A DNA stretch of 64,000 nt, from contig OX243827.1 of NCBI GenBank assembly GCA_945859605.1, forward strand, positions 2,281,295 through 2,345,294, given 5' to 3'. The position numbers and the translations under genes are program-made. The DNA comes from Lumbricus rubellus. Taxonomy: Eukaryota; Annelida; Clitellata; Crassiclitellata; Lumbricidae. The notes under the pieces are model-generated. The model saw nothing but the letters and a program-made list of their open reading frames with translations, was not told the DNA's origin and made no database searches. Shown piece after piece: positions 55,163 through 64,000 of the stretch. Every line of letters starts with the position of its first letter. Position 1 is the first letter of the stretch.

Positions 55163-56089
55163 TAGACCTGGGAGTCGACCCCAATAAGTCGACCCCAGTC
55201 GACTTGGCCATCCCAAGTCGGGTCGGGTCGTTTCTGCTCACCGCAACTGACCCCAAGTCGAATTTTGTAGAGAGAAGTCACTTGAAGTTGTTTTTACCCC
55301 AAGTCGACTTAAACCGACTTGAGACACAAACACAGATAAATTTGTCACTTCAAACCATTGATCGTGAGACCAGGACAACATCTAAGCAGCTTTTGTAGGC
55401 CTACTCTGTTTACAAGAATGAATGAGGCCTTTGCTAAACAGAGACTTAGCCTACTGATTATTTTACCGGTAGGCCTATAGGCTATCGTGCAGACTGCCGT
55501 CTGCCGATCTATTCATATAATTTTTTTCTATGCTAAATTAAAACGGTGAAACAAAATGTTACTAAAATATTAGCACGTGTGCTTATCAAGACATGATCAT
55601 TAGGCCTACAATGAGCAAATCAGTGGGCGCAAAGAAAGCTGGATCTACAAGGCCTAGTAATAAATCGATAGTTTGGTGCTACTTTAATTGGTACGCTGCA
55701 TCTGCAGTAGCCTAACTATAATTGTCTGCCGACGGAAAAAACTATTCAAACTTAAGCACAAACAGCCTGAAATTGTCTTAGTAAAACTTTAACAAATTCA
55801 CGTATCAAGTAAGTGCTGATCGAGGCCTCATTACTCATTGGTAGGCCTAGGTTATATGAAATGAATGCTTGTCAGGAAAATTAGCTTGATTTCCAAGGCT
55901 AATATAGCCTAATATAAGCCTAAATGGTTATTACCATGTCAGAAGTCGACTTCAAGTCGAAAGTCGGTTGTTTTTCTGCCAAGTCGGGTCAAGTCGTTTT
56001 GACTCCAAGAAGTCGACTTCAAGTCGACCTCAAGTCACTTTAGGGTCAAGTGGGGTCAGATTAGCAGACCAAAGTCACTCCCAGGTCTA
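55163..56089. mobile_element. 927-bp hAT-type MITE rich in GTCGAC
   Basis: An exact 8-bp target duplication, GGTGAAGT (55155-55162, 56090-56097), flanks TIRs TAGACCTGGGAGT. Both subterminal zones are packed with AAGTCGACTT-like palindromes (over a dozen AAGTCG/GTCGAC words), as expected for transposase-binding repeats. The centre carries several TAGGCCTA palindromes and no gene. Confidence 0.93.
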
Positions 56090-56489
56090 GGTGAAGTCCA
56101 TTTGCACTAAGATTTACATGTATATACGACTAGTTCTGTATCTGATGAAATACTCTTACATGTAGGTATTGCAAACTATCGTTCGTTTAGTTCAATCAGT
56201 GCAATCCAGGTTTTAGGATGTTTGACTCTCAACCAAGGGGTTAGGTGCATATAAGTATAAACAGCTGCCCTCTCATGACTCATCTGACTCTGCTACCTAC
56301 TCTTATCTTTCCTCGCGATGTCACCTGCATGCGCATGCGTTATCTTACATGTACTGTACTGTACATTGAGATGCAAACATGTAGCCTAGCATGCTTGTAT
56401 AGTGTAGGCCTATATGCGCACACAGGCATGCGGTGTTTGATCTATGCATGTCTAGGGTATGCCTTCAGAATTGACTCCACTGTATATTT

Positions 56490-57310
56490 TTGCAAAATGA
56501 CGATTGTTCCGAGTTGCTGTGTGTAGCTTAATTATTTTGCTAACTGTTTTAATATATCGCGGTATTATTTACTATGATATCACGATCGATGTTGTTTAGG
56601 CTAATGTTACAATTATTTTATGATGGGGCCTACAGTCTAGGCTACATTATAAGGCTCAAAGTTGTCCTCTCTGTATGTATGTAGCCTATGTATGCCTGTC
56701 CCAAGAAAGGCTCTGAAACGGCAGATCTCGCGTGTTTAATTTTTTAAACCATTATGCAAATTTGTAGGTTAACGCGACTATTTTCAGCTCTCAGTCAGTG
56801 TTTAATCTAGACGTCTCTGGGGAGGAAGTTCCCCCCAGGATTGAAATTCCCCCCACACAGAAAATTTGACAAAATGATAATGGTTTTTAGTTGCTATTTA
56901 CATCATTATTTTACAAGAAGTGTTATATATACCGTGATATTATTTACTGTTATATGATTACATATAAGACTATTAGTTACTAATATAGTAAAATGATACT
57001 ATCATATTGCAATGGGTAAAATTTACTGTATATATTTGTACAAATACTATTATTGTCCAACTAAAAACAGAGACATTTGACAAAATTATCATAATTTTTA
57101 GTTGCTGTTTACATCATTGTATTACATGAATTGTTATAATATACTGCGATATTAATTGCTATTTATAATTATGATAACAATAGATTTAATATATTTTATA
57201 GTTTATACAATTATAATGTTATTATTGACCATTATAATATATGATGCAAATTATACAATCTTGTTACAATGAGTATAACTTACTGAAAATATTTGTACAA
57301 ATACTATTTT
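56490..57310. repeat. about 212-bp diverged tandem repeat
   Basis: TTTGACAAAAT-AT-AT...AGTTGCT-TTTACATCATT recurs at 56862 and 57074 (212 bp apart). A more diverged copy at 56495 belongs to the duplicated unit. The repeat therefore spans the boundary of the element that starts at 56796. Confidence 0.6.
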
Positions 57311-58682
57311 TATACAGCTAAATGGCTTCTCTGCAGTGCTTTCTTTCAAATTTCAAACTGACACATTTCAAATGTTTTGGTCTTTGAACATCTAGTAAAA
57401 CAACATCATTATTGCAAAGCTTCCAGATTTTGATAGGCTACCTGTAGTTTATTAGTTCTTTGTTGGTTTGTGTACCATTTGTTATGAATTATTCTGCAAT
57501 GTGTCCAGGTCAGCAACTCAGGACCATCTTTGGAAACAGGGATAAGCTGCTTCAGTGCTGAAAAGTCAGCTTAAGTAGTCTAATATTATTATACTCAGGT
57601 CTGCAGTCAGGGGCGGATCCAGGGGGGCTTATCCGGCCATGCCCCCCCCCCCATTTACAATTCAGATGTATCGTGGCCCCCCCATTTGGATTGACCATGC
57701 CGTGGAACAATGTATATATTGTAAAATTTGCCCCCCCCCTATTAAGAAATGCCCATGCATTGCGCCCCCCTCCCCATTTCGAAATGGGATGACTAGAAAA
57801 AAAGGTCATCAACTTTTTTGGCGGATACGAAAGACAAATTTTCCAGACCCAAAGCCAAAAAATTTTCCCGGACCCAACAAGACAAAAAATTGTTGCCCCC
57901 CCATCCAAAGTTTCTGTATCCGCCCTTGTCTGCAGTCATTCATTATAGTAAACCAGCAACAGTAGAACTGGTCATCTGAAGGAAATTATTATTGCAATGA
58001 TCATATATAATCTTAAAACACTCTTTTTTATCGGTACGGAAATAATTGAGCAATTTTGATAAAATGGCAGCTTAAAAGGGTACCATTACAATGTGGAAAC
58101 TCTCCAAAAATTATTATTGTAAGCATAGCCTATATTTATTAAAGTCTAAGGCCACTCTTGTGTGCCCTGAAAAAGTACAGCGATTTTGTTAAGATGACAG
58201 CTTAAATGATACCATTGCAATGTGGAAATTCAAAAAGTTTCTGGTGGGGAGGGGTGCATACCTCTCCCCACACACTCTTTTTCATCAGTAAGCTTATTGA
58301 AATAATTAACTTATTTTGCTAAAATGACATCTTAAAAGGGTGCTATTACAATCTGATATTCAAAAGTAGTCATTGTTGTATGTTTAGTATTGTGTAGTGT
58401 AAGCTTATTTATTGAAGTCTTAGACCCCTCTCATCAGCAATGAAAAAATACAGCGATTTTGTTAAGACGACAGCTTAAAATGCTACCATTCCAATGTGGA
58501 AATTCAAAAAAGTTTCGGGTGGGGAGGGGGATGTGGGTGGGGAGGGGGCACATCCCCTCCCCACACCCCTCTCCCTCTCGGCGCTACGCGCCTCGGCGAC
58601 CGTCCGCCGGACGCTCAATTGTCTTCCCCCCCCCAGAAATCTGGATTCCCCCCCAGAGGACGGGGACTAGATTAAACACTGG
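56796..58682. mobile_element. 1.9-kb hAT-type element
   Basis: CTCTCAGT flanks both sides (56788-56795, 58683-58690). The TIR is CAGTGTTTAATCTAG (right end with one extra G). C-rich subterminal stretches (GTTCCCCCCAGGATT on the left, ATTCCCCCCCAGAG on the right) face each other. Near 58590 a palindromic GGCGCTACGCGCC region occurs. No transposase is recognised; a smaller hAT MITE is nested at 57608-57928. Confidence 0.85.
57608..57928. mobile_element. 321-bp hAT-type MITE, nested
   Basis: Exact TSD TCTGCAGT (57600-57607, 57929-57936). Ends CAGGGGCGGATCCAGG and, inverted, CAAGGGCGGATACAG. The CAGGGGCGGATC end is a known kind of animal hAT MITE terminus. The interior alternates C-runs with CCATTT and TTTTGGCGGAT phrases. 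Frames 57552-57908 (-) and 57639-57965 (+) are by-products. Confidence 0.94.
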
Positions 58683-58959
58683 CTCTCAGTTCACTTTAAA
58701 ACCATATAGGCCTATAATTATGAACATTTTAAATTTCGATCTGAAAGTCAGCGCCTATGCAGATATAGTAAGCCATATCAATGAAACACATTAACCATCG
58801 CGTCACCATAAATCAGCAGTAGTCAGTTCGCATGACGTCATATCTTGACGTCATTCCCGCCTCTCGCAGTATTAACCAAGTCATTCATAAGCGATCTATC
58901 AGAAATCACAGAGGAAAAGATGCGGATATGTTTGAGTGCTCTTTGACAACGGAAGAAAC

Positions 58960-60850
58960 ACGAAAGGAGGATCTTTGCGGCGGAAGTGAGCTGGCTAAGA
59001 AGAACACACGGATAGACCAGACAGGACAGAAATCGTGAAGAGGTCACGCGGACGGAATTTGGACAGAGCGAAACACTTGTAGATAAGACCAGAAACAGAA
59101 GACTGACTTTATTCTGACCATGTGGAAAGAATTGACAAGAAAAGATAACAGCAAAGGCATCGTATTGTATGATATTGTCACGTCGAGGGAACACGAAACC
59201 GGTGAATGGATTCATCTGAGAGATGAATATACGTCGATACACGCTACACTTCTGACGCAATGGAGAAACGAAGAAGACCTTGGTTAATGATGCGCAGATT
59301 AATTCGCGACATTTAAAGATAAACAAATGTTTTATTCAAGGATCATGAATAAGTTGGTGCAGTGCGCTTTAATTTCCAGTGTAGCTTTATACGATTCATC
59401 GCTGTAGACGCAATCTGGTCCGGAGATCGATGTTTGGGTGATTAAGCTAATAATATTGTTAAATCGTTTTCTTGTTCAATGAAGCGTCGACTGAGACGTT
59501 AACAGCCCCAAAATATGTTACTTTATAGACTTCAAGTACGACGTAAAACAGTCTTAGTCATCCACCAAGACAGTGATGTAACAATCTCGAGCGAGGTCTG
59601 TCTGCACTAAGATCTATGCAAAAAAGCATACATGTCTGATAAAGTGCTCAAAGGTAATGCAGAATATCGGTTGCCTAGTTCAATCAGGGCAATACAGAGG
59701 TTAGGGGTCATTGCATAATTACGTAACGCTCGAGGGTGGGTGGGTGGGGTCATTGAAAACGTTACGAGACGTTACGGGGGTGGGTGGGTGGGGGAAGCTG
59801 AACGTTACGTAACGCCTTGAATTTTTTTTAATGAATATTAAATTACCATAAAATGACACTTCGGACATGATGTGATCGAAGTTTAAACTTTTTGTCATTG
59901 ATTCAAAACTTAACCGATGTAGGTCTATTATTTTTTCTGAATTATACATCAGCAGACACCATGCAGTTACATGCCAGGTCAGTTCTGTTCTCCCGTTTGT
60001 GCAAACCGGAAATCGCTGCTCGAATTGTTTGGATCTGTGATAGTTTTACCAACGGAACAACGTGGTAGGCCTATCATTCCCCATGAATTCCTGACATCGA
60101 AGAAACACTTTTACGCATAGGCCTATTTTGATGGGACTCGCAGTGGGACCCGACGAACGCCGACCCCTTCAGTCAAAAATAGCCATTGAACATCGTTGGA
60201 TGTTTCTTCCGCCGACTTACGATAGGAATCTTGCTGCTGCCCAAACCTCCATAGGCCTATGCAATTTAATGTCTAGCCCAAGACAGTTGCCGTTCACGTT
60301 AGCCAGCTGTTCGGGGTTTCTGCTAGACTTGTCCACCTCGCGTAGCGTCCAAGGTGGTACTTCGACCGAGGCCTTCACCACTGATGCCCCAGCAGGCAAT
60401 CCCCTACTTAGCTCACCGCTTTGAGGTGTGACTCGGACTTCGAGGGAACAACAGACCTAAATATTAACTGATTATTTGTAACAATCGTTACGTAACGCTG
60501 GGGAGGGTGGGTGGGTGGGTCAAGACAAACGTTACGAAGCGTTACAGGGTGGGTGGGTGGGTCGAAAATGGTCATTTTTGGCGTTACGTAATTATGCAAT
60601 GACCCCTTAGGAGGGTTAAATCTCAACCAATGGTTAGAGGCACAAGAGTATGAACCTTCTCTTACTCATCTTACCCAGCTACCTGCTCTTTGCCACCTTC
60701 GTCTTCGTTAACTCACATTGAGTTGCAAGCAAGCAAACATGTAGGAATTCATGGATGCACATTTTCTACACACGGACAGAAAGTATCCCAGATATGACTC
60801 CCATCAAATCTGCAAAAAATGATGATAGTTCTGAGTTGTTGTTTACGGTG
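58960..60850. repeat. diverged duplication, copy 2
   Basis: Counterpart of 54390-56520, interrupted by the MITE 59704-60606. The frame on the minus strand at 58838-59326 (162 aa) has no domain and no counterpart kept open in copy 1, so it is not called as a gene. Confidence 0.75.
59704..60606. mobile_element. 903-bp MITE, second copy of the GTTACG family, TTA target
   Basis: TIR GGGGTCATTGCATAATTACG at both ends, TTA flanks (59701-59703, 60607-60609). The core shares sequence, in reverse orientation, with 18582-19400 (CCGTTTGTGCAAACCGGAAA region). It also carries about 330 bp (60130-60460) not present in the first copy, with its own 98-aa frame (60128-60424), so it may have captured foreign DNA. 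The duplicated host unit near 56222 lacks the insert. Confidence 0.92.
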
Positions 60851-61261
60851 TTAGGACAAAAATTTTCCCGGACAAAACCTCCAGGACATTTTGTCCGGGG
60901 ACATTTTGTCCGGGACATTTTGTCTGGGACATTTTGCCCGGGGACATTTTGTCCGTCCACGCTGCTGCTAAGCAATTCCGTTTCCACGGTGCAATCAAAT
61001 GTTAGAGAAACGCGAGAGGCCACTTCTTCTATGCAAACGAACGTTAGAAAGGCAATCACTTCTATGGAGTCTAGCGCTAGAGAAACTAGAGAAGTATTGA
61101 CTGTTAACATGTCGCGATTGCATAGATTATTATTGATGAAAAGTTTATACCATGCCCATGGGGGCGAGTTGGATGAGTCACCGACGGGGCGAGACGAACC
61201 TTGTGATCCATCTTGCCCCGTTACTGTGATTTTTTCGTGTGATTCCACTTTTTTCATCTGA
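60755..61261 (+). CDS. unidentified 168-aa open frame
   Basis: It crosses the GGACATTTTGTCC repeats and then reads a helical stretch (STVQSNVRETREATSSMQTN and SSARETREVLTVNMSRLHRL) with heptad-like spacing, possibly coiled-coil. The N-terminal part is repeat-derived and there is no splice or promoter evidence. Confidence 0.25.
   Translation: MHIFYTRTESIPDMTPIKSAKNDDSSELLFTVLGQKFSRTKPPGHFVRGHFVRDILSGTFCPGTFCPSTLLLSNSVSTVQSNVRETREATSSMQTNVRKAITSMESSARETREVLTVNMSRLHRLLLMKSLYHAHGGELDESPTGRDEPCDPSCPVTVIFSCDSTFFI
60846..60955. repeat. GGACATTTTGTCCGGG short repeats
   Basis: About six diverged copies of GGACATTTTGTCCGG. Each is an imperfect palindrome around TTTT (GGACA...TGTCC), so the strand can fold into serial hairpins. 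Confidence 0.85.
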
Positions 61262-61356
61262 TTTCAAATGTTAATTAATTATTATGTTATTATTACTATA
61301 ACAATAATTGTTGGATACAATAATAATGACAATTAGCGCGAAATACACGATTGCAC

Positions 61357-61394
61357 TGGTCTATCTTGTTCCACCATGGGGGGAAGATGGACCA
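61357..61394. repeat. imperfect hairpin TGGTCTATCTTG...
   Basis: TGGTCTATCTTG and its near inverse AAGATGGACCA enclose a short G/C loop; a diverged version of 61559-61596. Confidence 0.75.
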
Positions 61395-61558
61395 CTAAAA
61401 TCATATGAAATTGTAAAAATGTACTCCAATGTAATTTCTGAATTATTATTAGTGTTTTACTTTATAGACGATCACATTTTGTGCATAAAATAGTATTCTA
61501 GATGTGATCAGAGCATGCTACGATGAAAGCCTAATGCGTGGGGCATGATTTATTAGAC

Positions 61559-61596
61559 TGGTCCATCTTGCCCCATAGTGGGGGCAAGATGGACCA
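61559..61596. repeat. perfect 16-bp-arm hairpin
   Basis: TGGTCCATCTTGCCCC and its exact inverse are separated by six bases. Related half-sites ATCCATCTTGCCCC (61206) and an inverted CGGGGCGAGACG (61183) / GTCTCGCCCC (61768) lie on both sides. Confidence 0.92.
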
Positions 61597-61599
61597 TTA

Positions 61600-62405
61600 C
61601 TACTAAATTTTTAAAATTTTAAAATCTTATTATCGAAAAGAGATGCAATTAAATGTGTGCTGCCCTTAGCTAGGGCACTGTATAAGCTACGAGTAATAAA
61701 AAAGTTTTTGCCCGTGAAGCACATTTATGGTGTCTTAAAACCAGAAATCCGTTACGGGGTCCGTCTCGCCCCTACTTCCCCTACACACAGTGAAAGTCAG
61801 AAATCTATGTTTAGAAATCTCTGTAGAAAATGAACATGCTCTTAATTTTCTGCCTTGCATTTTTCAACCTCTTTCTACCAAAACATTTACGGTAACTGTG
61901 ATCATCGAAAATTTATGCCCCCTTGCAAAAATTTCTGCGGGCGCCCATGGTTTATTGCCTACACATGTAGGCTAGGCTAGGCATAAGCCGATGTGATCAA
62001 CACTCTTAGCTACGCTTTATGGACGCTATGTGAATTTTTAAAAGTATATGTAGCTAGGCCTATGCGCTCTGATATTTATCTATTTTATTTATATATTCAT
62101 GAATGCATATTTAAAGAGCCTACTATGATGATAAATGACATTGACCAGTTAATAGCGCATTTAACTCCCAACATTTGGTGTCACGACTTCGTTCGGTGAA
62201 AAGCCAGAGGCGTCAAAGTCTTCATCACACGACAACTGGAGCTGCAGCCTTCAATACTGTTGCTGGTTTGGATACTTTTATGCTATGCTAAGTGACTTAA
62301 TTATGAAATCTTATGTCATCTCGCTTTATCTTTAAAACTTGCAATTTTCAAGTTCCTTATTCATCATAAGCTGAACGACCTTCAACATATAGGCCTAGGC
62401 TAGGC
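61600..62405. other. unassigned
   Basis: No gene recognised; short frames only. Scattered TAGGCCTA words near 62057 and 62391. Confidence 0.4.
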
Positions 62406-62436
62406 CTACTCATAGGACGCGGTGGTGGAGTGGTGA

Positions 62437-63695
62437 CAGGGCCGGATTTACATGTAGGCAAACTAGGCAACTGCATAGGGCCTCCGGATTCTGGGGGCCT
62501 CCAAAAATGAACTTCTAAAATAATTATAAAAGCCACCGAATTTTGACTTAAGTTCAAACACACTTGCTCTTTTAGTCTAGTTCTTTAATATTTAGGCATG
62601 GGCCGGATTAAGACATGTTCGGCCGACCAGGGGCCCCCCACACATTAGGGGCCGCACACATTTATAAAAAATATGCCATTTTTTTCAATTTTTGGCGGAT
62701 GAAATGGTATCACGGTATCATTTTGCCGAAAATTTGGCCAGACAACTAAAAAATTAAAATAAAGGCATCAATTTTTTTGGCGGATGAAATGGTATAATTT
62801 TTTCGAAAATTTGGCCAGATGACTAAAAAATGTCATGAACTTTTTGGCGGATGAAATTGTAAATTTTCTCGAAAATTCGACCAAACGACTAAGAAAGGTC
62901 TTCCGAATTTTCGGCAAAAAATTTCCCGAACAGGGCCCCCACATTTCTTAATCCGGCCCTGGTTAGGCCTAATTAAGTTGAACGCTTGCGTCATACACCG
63001 TTAGAACTCGCGACAACCCATAGGGCTTATATTGTGTAGCCTATGGCGGAAAGTGAGGAAGAACATGTTAGTTGAATGTTTGAGCGACGGTAAAAGTGCA
63101 TCTTAGCGACGTTAGCATATTTAATTATTCGCCATTGCATGGGTTTCACGGTTTTCACCGTTTCAGTGTTTATCAGATAGCCTACAAGTCGAATTGACGA
63201 AAAGAAGTCGGATTAATAAAAATATTTTTTACTGAAATAGAAGTGGGATTGATTAAAACAATCTCGCTGAAATCGAAGTTTGATTCATGAATAATGATTT
63301 CTAATTAAATAGATTTCTAATTAAATAGAAGTGATAGGCCCTATTGATGAAAACAATTCCTGCCTAAACAAAAGCGCGATTGGTTAAAATGAATTCTTGC
63401 AGGAAAAAATTGATGTAATCATGTAAAACTTCATTGTGATTTTTGGTATGTAGGCCTAGGCCTAAACCATAATAAACTGGAATAAAACGAGTGTATCAAT
63501 TACAATTCGACTCGTTATAGACTAACAGTTCTGTAGTTGATCAAACATGGATCACTGGCGCAATAGGCCTATGCATTAGGAATATAGGCCTACTTAGATG
63601 TAGCAATATGCATTTTTTCTGTTTTTATTCTTAACTTAAGTGGGGCCTCATAATTGAAATTGCCTAGGGCCTCACTCTGTTTAAATCCGGCCCTG
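62437..63695. mobile_element. 1.26-kb hAT-type MITE inside the SINE
   Basis: Exact TSD AGTGGTGA (62429-62436, 63696-63703). TIR CAGGGCCGGATTTA at both ends, with GGGCCTC further in on each side. It contains a nested element (62597-62961) and a block of the ATCCAGCTTC repeat family in reverse orientation (63180-63420). Confidence 0.94.
62597..62961. mobile_element. 365-bp hAT-type MITE, doubly nested
   Basis: Ends CATGGGCCGGATTAAGACATG-like (with one extra T) and, inverted, CAGGGCCGGATTAAGAAATG. The flanks share only TTAGG, so the target duplication is eroded. The interior has about three tandem copies of a roughly 65-bp unit with TTTTTGGCGGATGAAAT and GAAAATTTGGCCAGA. Confidence 0.8.
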
Positions 63696-63985
63696 AGTGG
63701 TGATCGAGTTCGGTGTCTTGGAGACGAAGGGTTCCAGGTTCGAATCCACCTCAAGTCGTCGCTTGGGGATCTTGAGCAAGTCCTTCACTCGCAATTGCTC
63801 GTGCGCTTCGGCGTGAACCTCCGATGCAGTGTTCGAGCTGTGGTTGGGAGCGCCTCTGAGTATAAGCTTGAAGTCTGATGGGGCGCAAAAGCGGCAATAC
63901 CAAATGCAAAAAATATATTTTTTATATATTTAAAAATATTATTGATGGATTACAATATTAGGTCCATTTGGTTTTGGTTGCCATT

Positions 63986-64000
63986 GGTGTCACGAAATAG
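63986..64000 (+). mobile_element. start of a second C-rich-ended element, cut by window edge
   Basis: GGTGTCACGAAATAG is identical to the first 15 bp of the element at 9639-10091. Confidence 0.6.

Larger units (their letters stand above)
54390..56520. repeat. diverged duplication, copy 1
   Basis: Matches 58960-60850 in order: CGGAAGTGAGCTG-like start, AATTTGGACAGAG, GACTGACTTTATT, TGGTTAA-GATGCGCAGATTAAT, GTCTTAGTCATCC, GTTCAATCAG-GCAAT and the final TGCAAAATGA-GAT-GTTC-GAGTTG. This copy holds a hAT MITE (55163-56089) and lacks the MITE of copy 2. The host unit shows no convincing gene. Confidence 0.75.
62410..63900 (+). repeat. tRNA-derived SINE, split by a hAT MITE
   Basis: The head (about 62413-62436 plus 63704-63750) has an A-box-like TGGTGGAGTGG and a perfect B box GGTTCGAATCC at 63737-63747, the RNA polymerase III promoter of tRNA-type SINEs. 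The body continues with TCTTGAGCAAGTCCTTCACT, similar to a motif common in SINEs of marine animals, and ends near 63900 before AT-rich sequence. The hAT MITE (62437-63695) sits between the two boxes. Confidence 0.8.

Noticed and set aside
57552..57965. Overlapping 118- and 108-codon frames on opposite strands
   Set aside because: Both fall inside the 321-bp hAT MITE and reflect its C-runs and G-runs.
58838..59326. 162-codon minus-strand frame
   Set aside because: No domain, and the duplicated counterpart near 54390 does not keep it open.
60766..61257. 163-codon minus-strand frame
   Set aside because: Antisense to the forward frame 60755-61261 and partly made of the GGACATTTTGTCC repeats.
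63737..63747. Possible true tRNA gene from the B box
   Set aside because: No matching acceptor stem, and the body continues as a SINE; the A box is separated by a 1.26-kb insertion.
63654..63878. 74-codon forward frame
   Set aside because: It lies across the hAT MITE end and the SINE body; SINE sequence explains it.

Overview
The window reads as nuclear DNA of a metazoan, most likely a marine invertebrate. The evidence is AT-rich sequence, GT-AG introns, TATA and poly(A) signals, many (CA)n, (AAT)n and (GAT)n microsatellites, a tRNA-derived SINE, CR1-like and Ty3/gypsy retroelements, and piggyBac, hAT, Tc1/mariner and Harbinger DNA transposons. The palindrome TAGGCCTA is strikingly frequent in parts of the right half, as I recall from some marine invertebrate genomes. 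Nothing supports a prokaryotic or plasmid origin. The species cannot be fixed from the sequence.

Layout. 0-9 kb: a piggyBac remnant with TTAA ends (452-1741), fragments of an unnamed multi-copy gene family, rearranged fragments of a DEAD-box helicase (3.9-4.6 kb), a frameshifted zinc-finger pseudogene (6.4-7.0 kb), and a 593-bp TA-flanked MITE (8230-8822). 9-14 kb: a C-rich-ended element whose end recurs at the very edge of the window, and a plausible two-exon host gene for an acidic protein (11625-13072). 14-17.5 kb: a 61-copy, perfectly phased 47-bp minisatellite grown out of a coding fragment. 17.5-31 kb: two copies of a Harbinger-type element (one carrying a MITE with a 3-bp target duplication), Tc1-like fragments, a 2.9-kb hAT-type element with 8-bp target duplication (22944-25872) holding a LINE tail, and a proline-rich coding minisatellite. 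31-40 kb: a 112-bp satellite, Ty3/gypsy fragments, and a nearly complete hAT-like transposon (36623-38739) whose transposase is broken by one frameshift. 40-45 kb: gene-poor DNA with a degenerate 'ATCCAGCTTC' repeat and a foldback element. 45-49 kb: a CR1-like LINE fragment and the best intact gene, an intronless 399-aa protein with two tandem Brinker/CENP-B-type DNA-binding modules and a C2H2 finger (47265-48464). 49-53.9 kb: two long-armed TA-flanked MITEs and a second piggyBac, internally deleted. 54-64 kb: a diverged duplication (54.4-56.5 kb versus 59.0-60.9 kb) with different transposons inserted in each copy, three nested hAT-type insertions with exact 8-bp target duplications, hairpins, and a SINE split by a hAT MITE.

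The window is therefore mainly a transposon graveyard in which insertion order can be read from target-site duplications and empty-site copies. Only two protein genes look possibly functional for the host: the acidic two-exon gene near 12 kb and the double-HTH gene near 48 kb. Most other long open frames lie in repeats. Family names are recalled from conserved motifs; no database search was possible.
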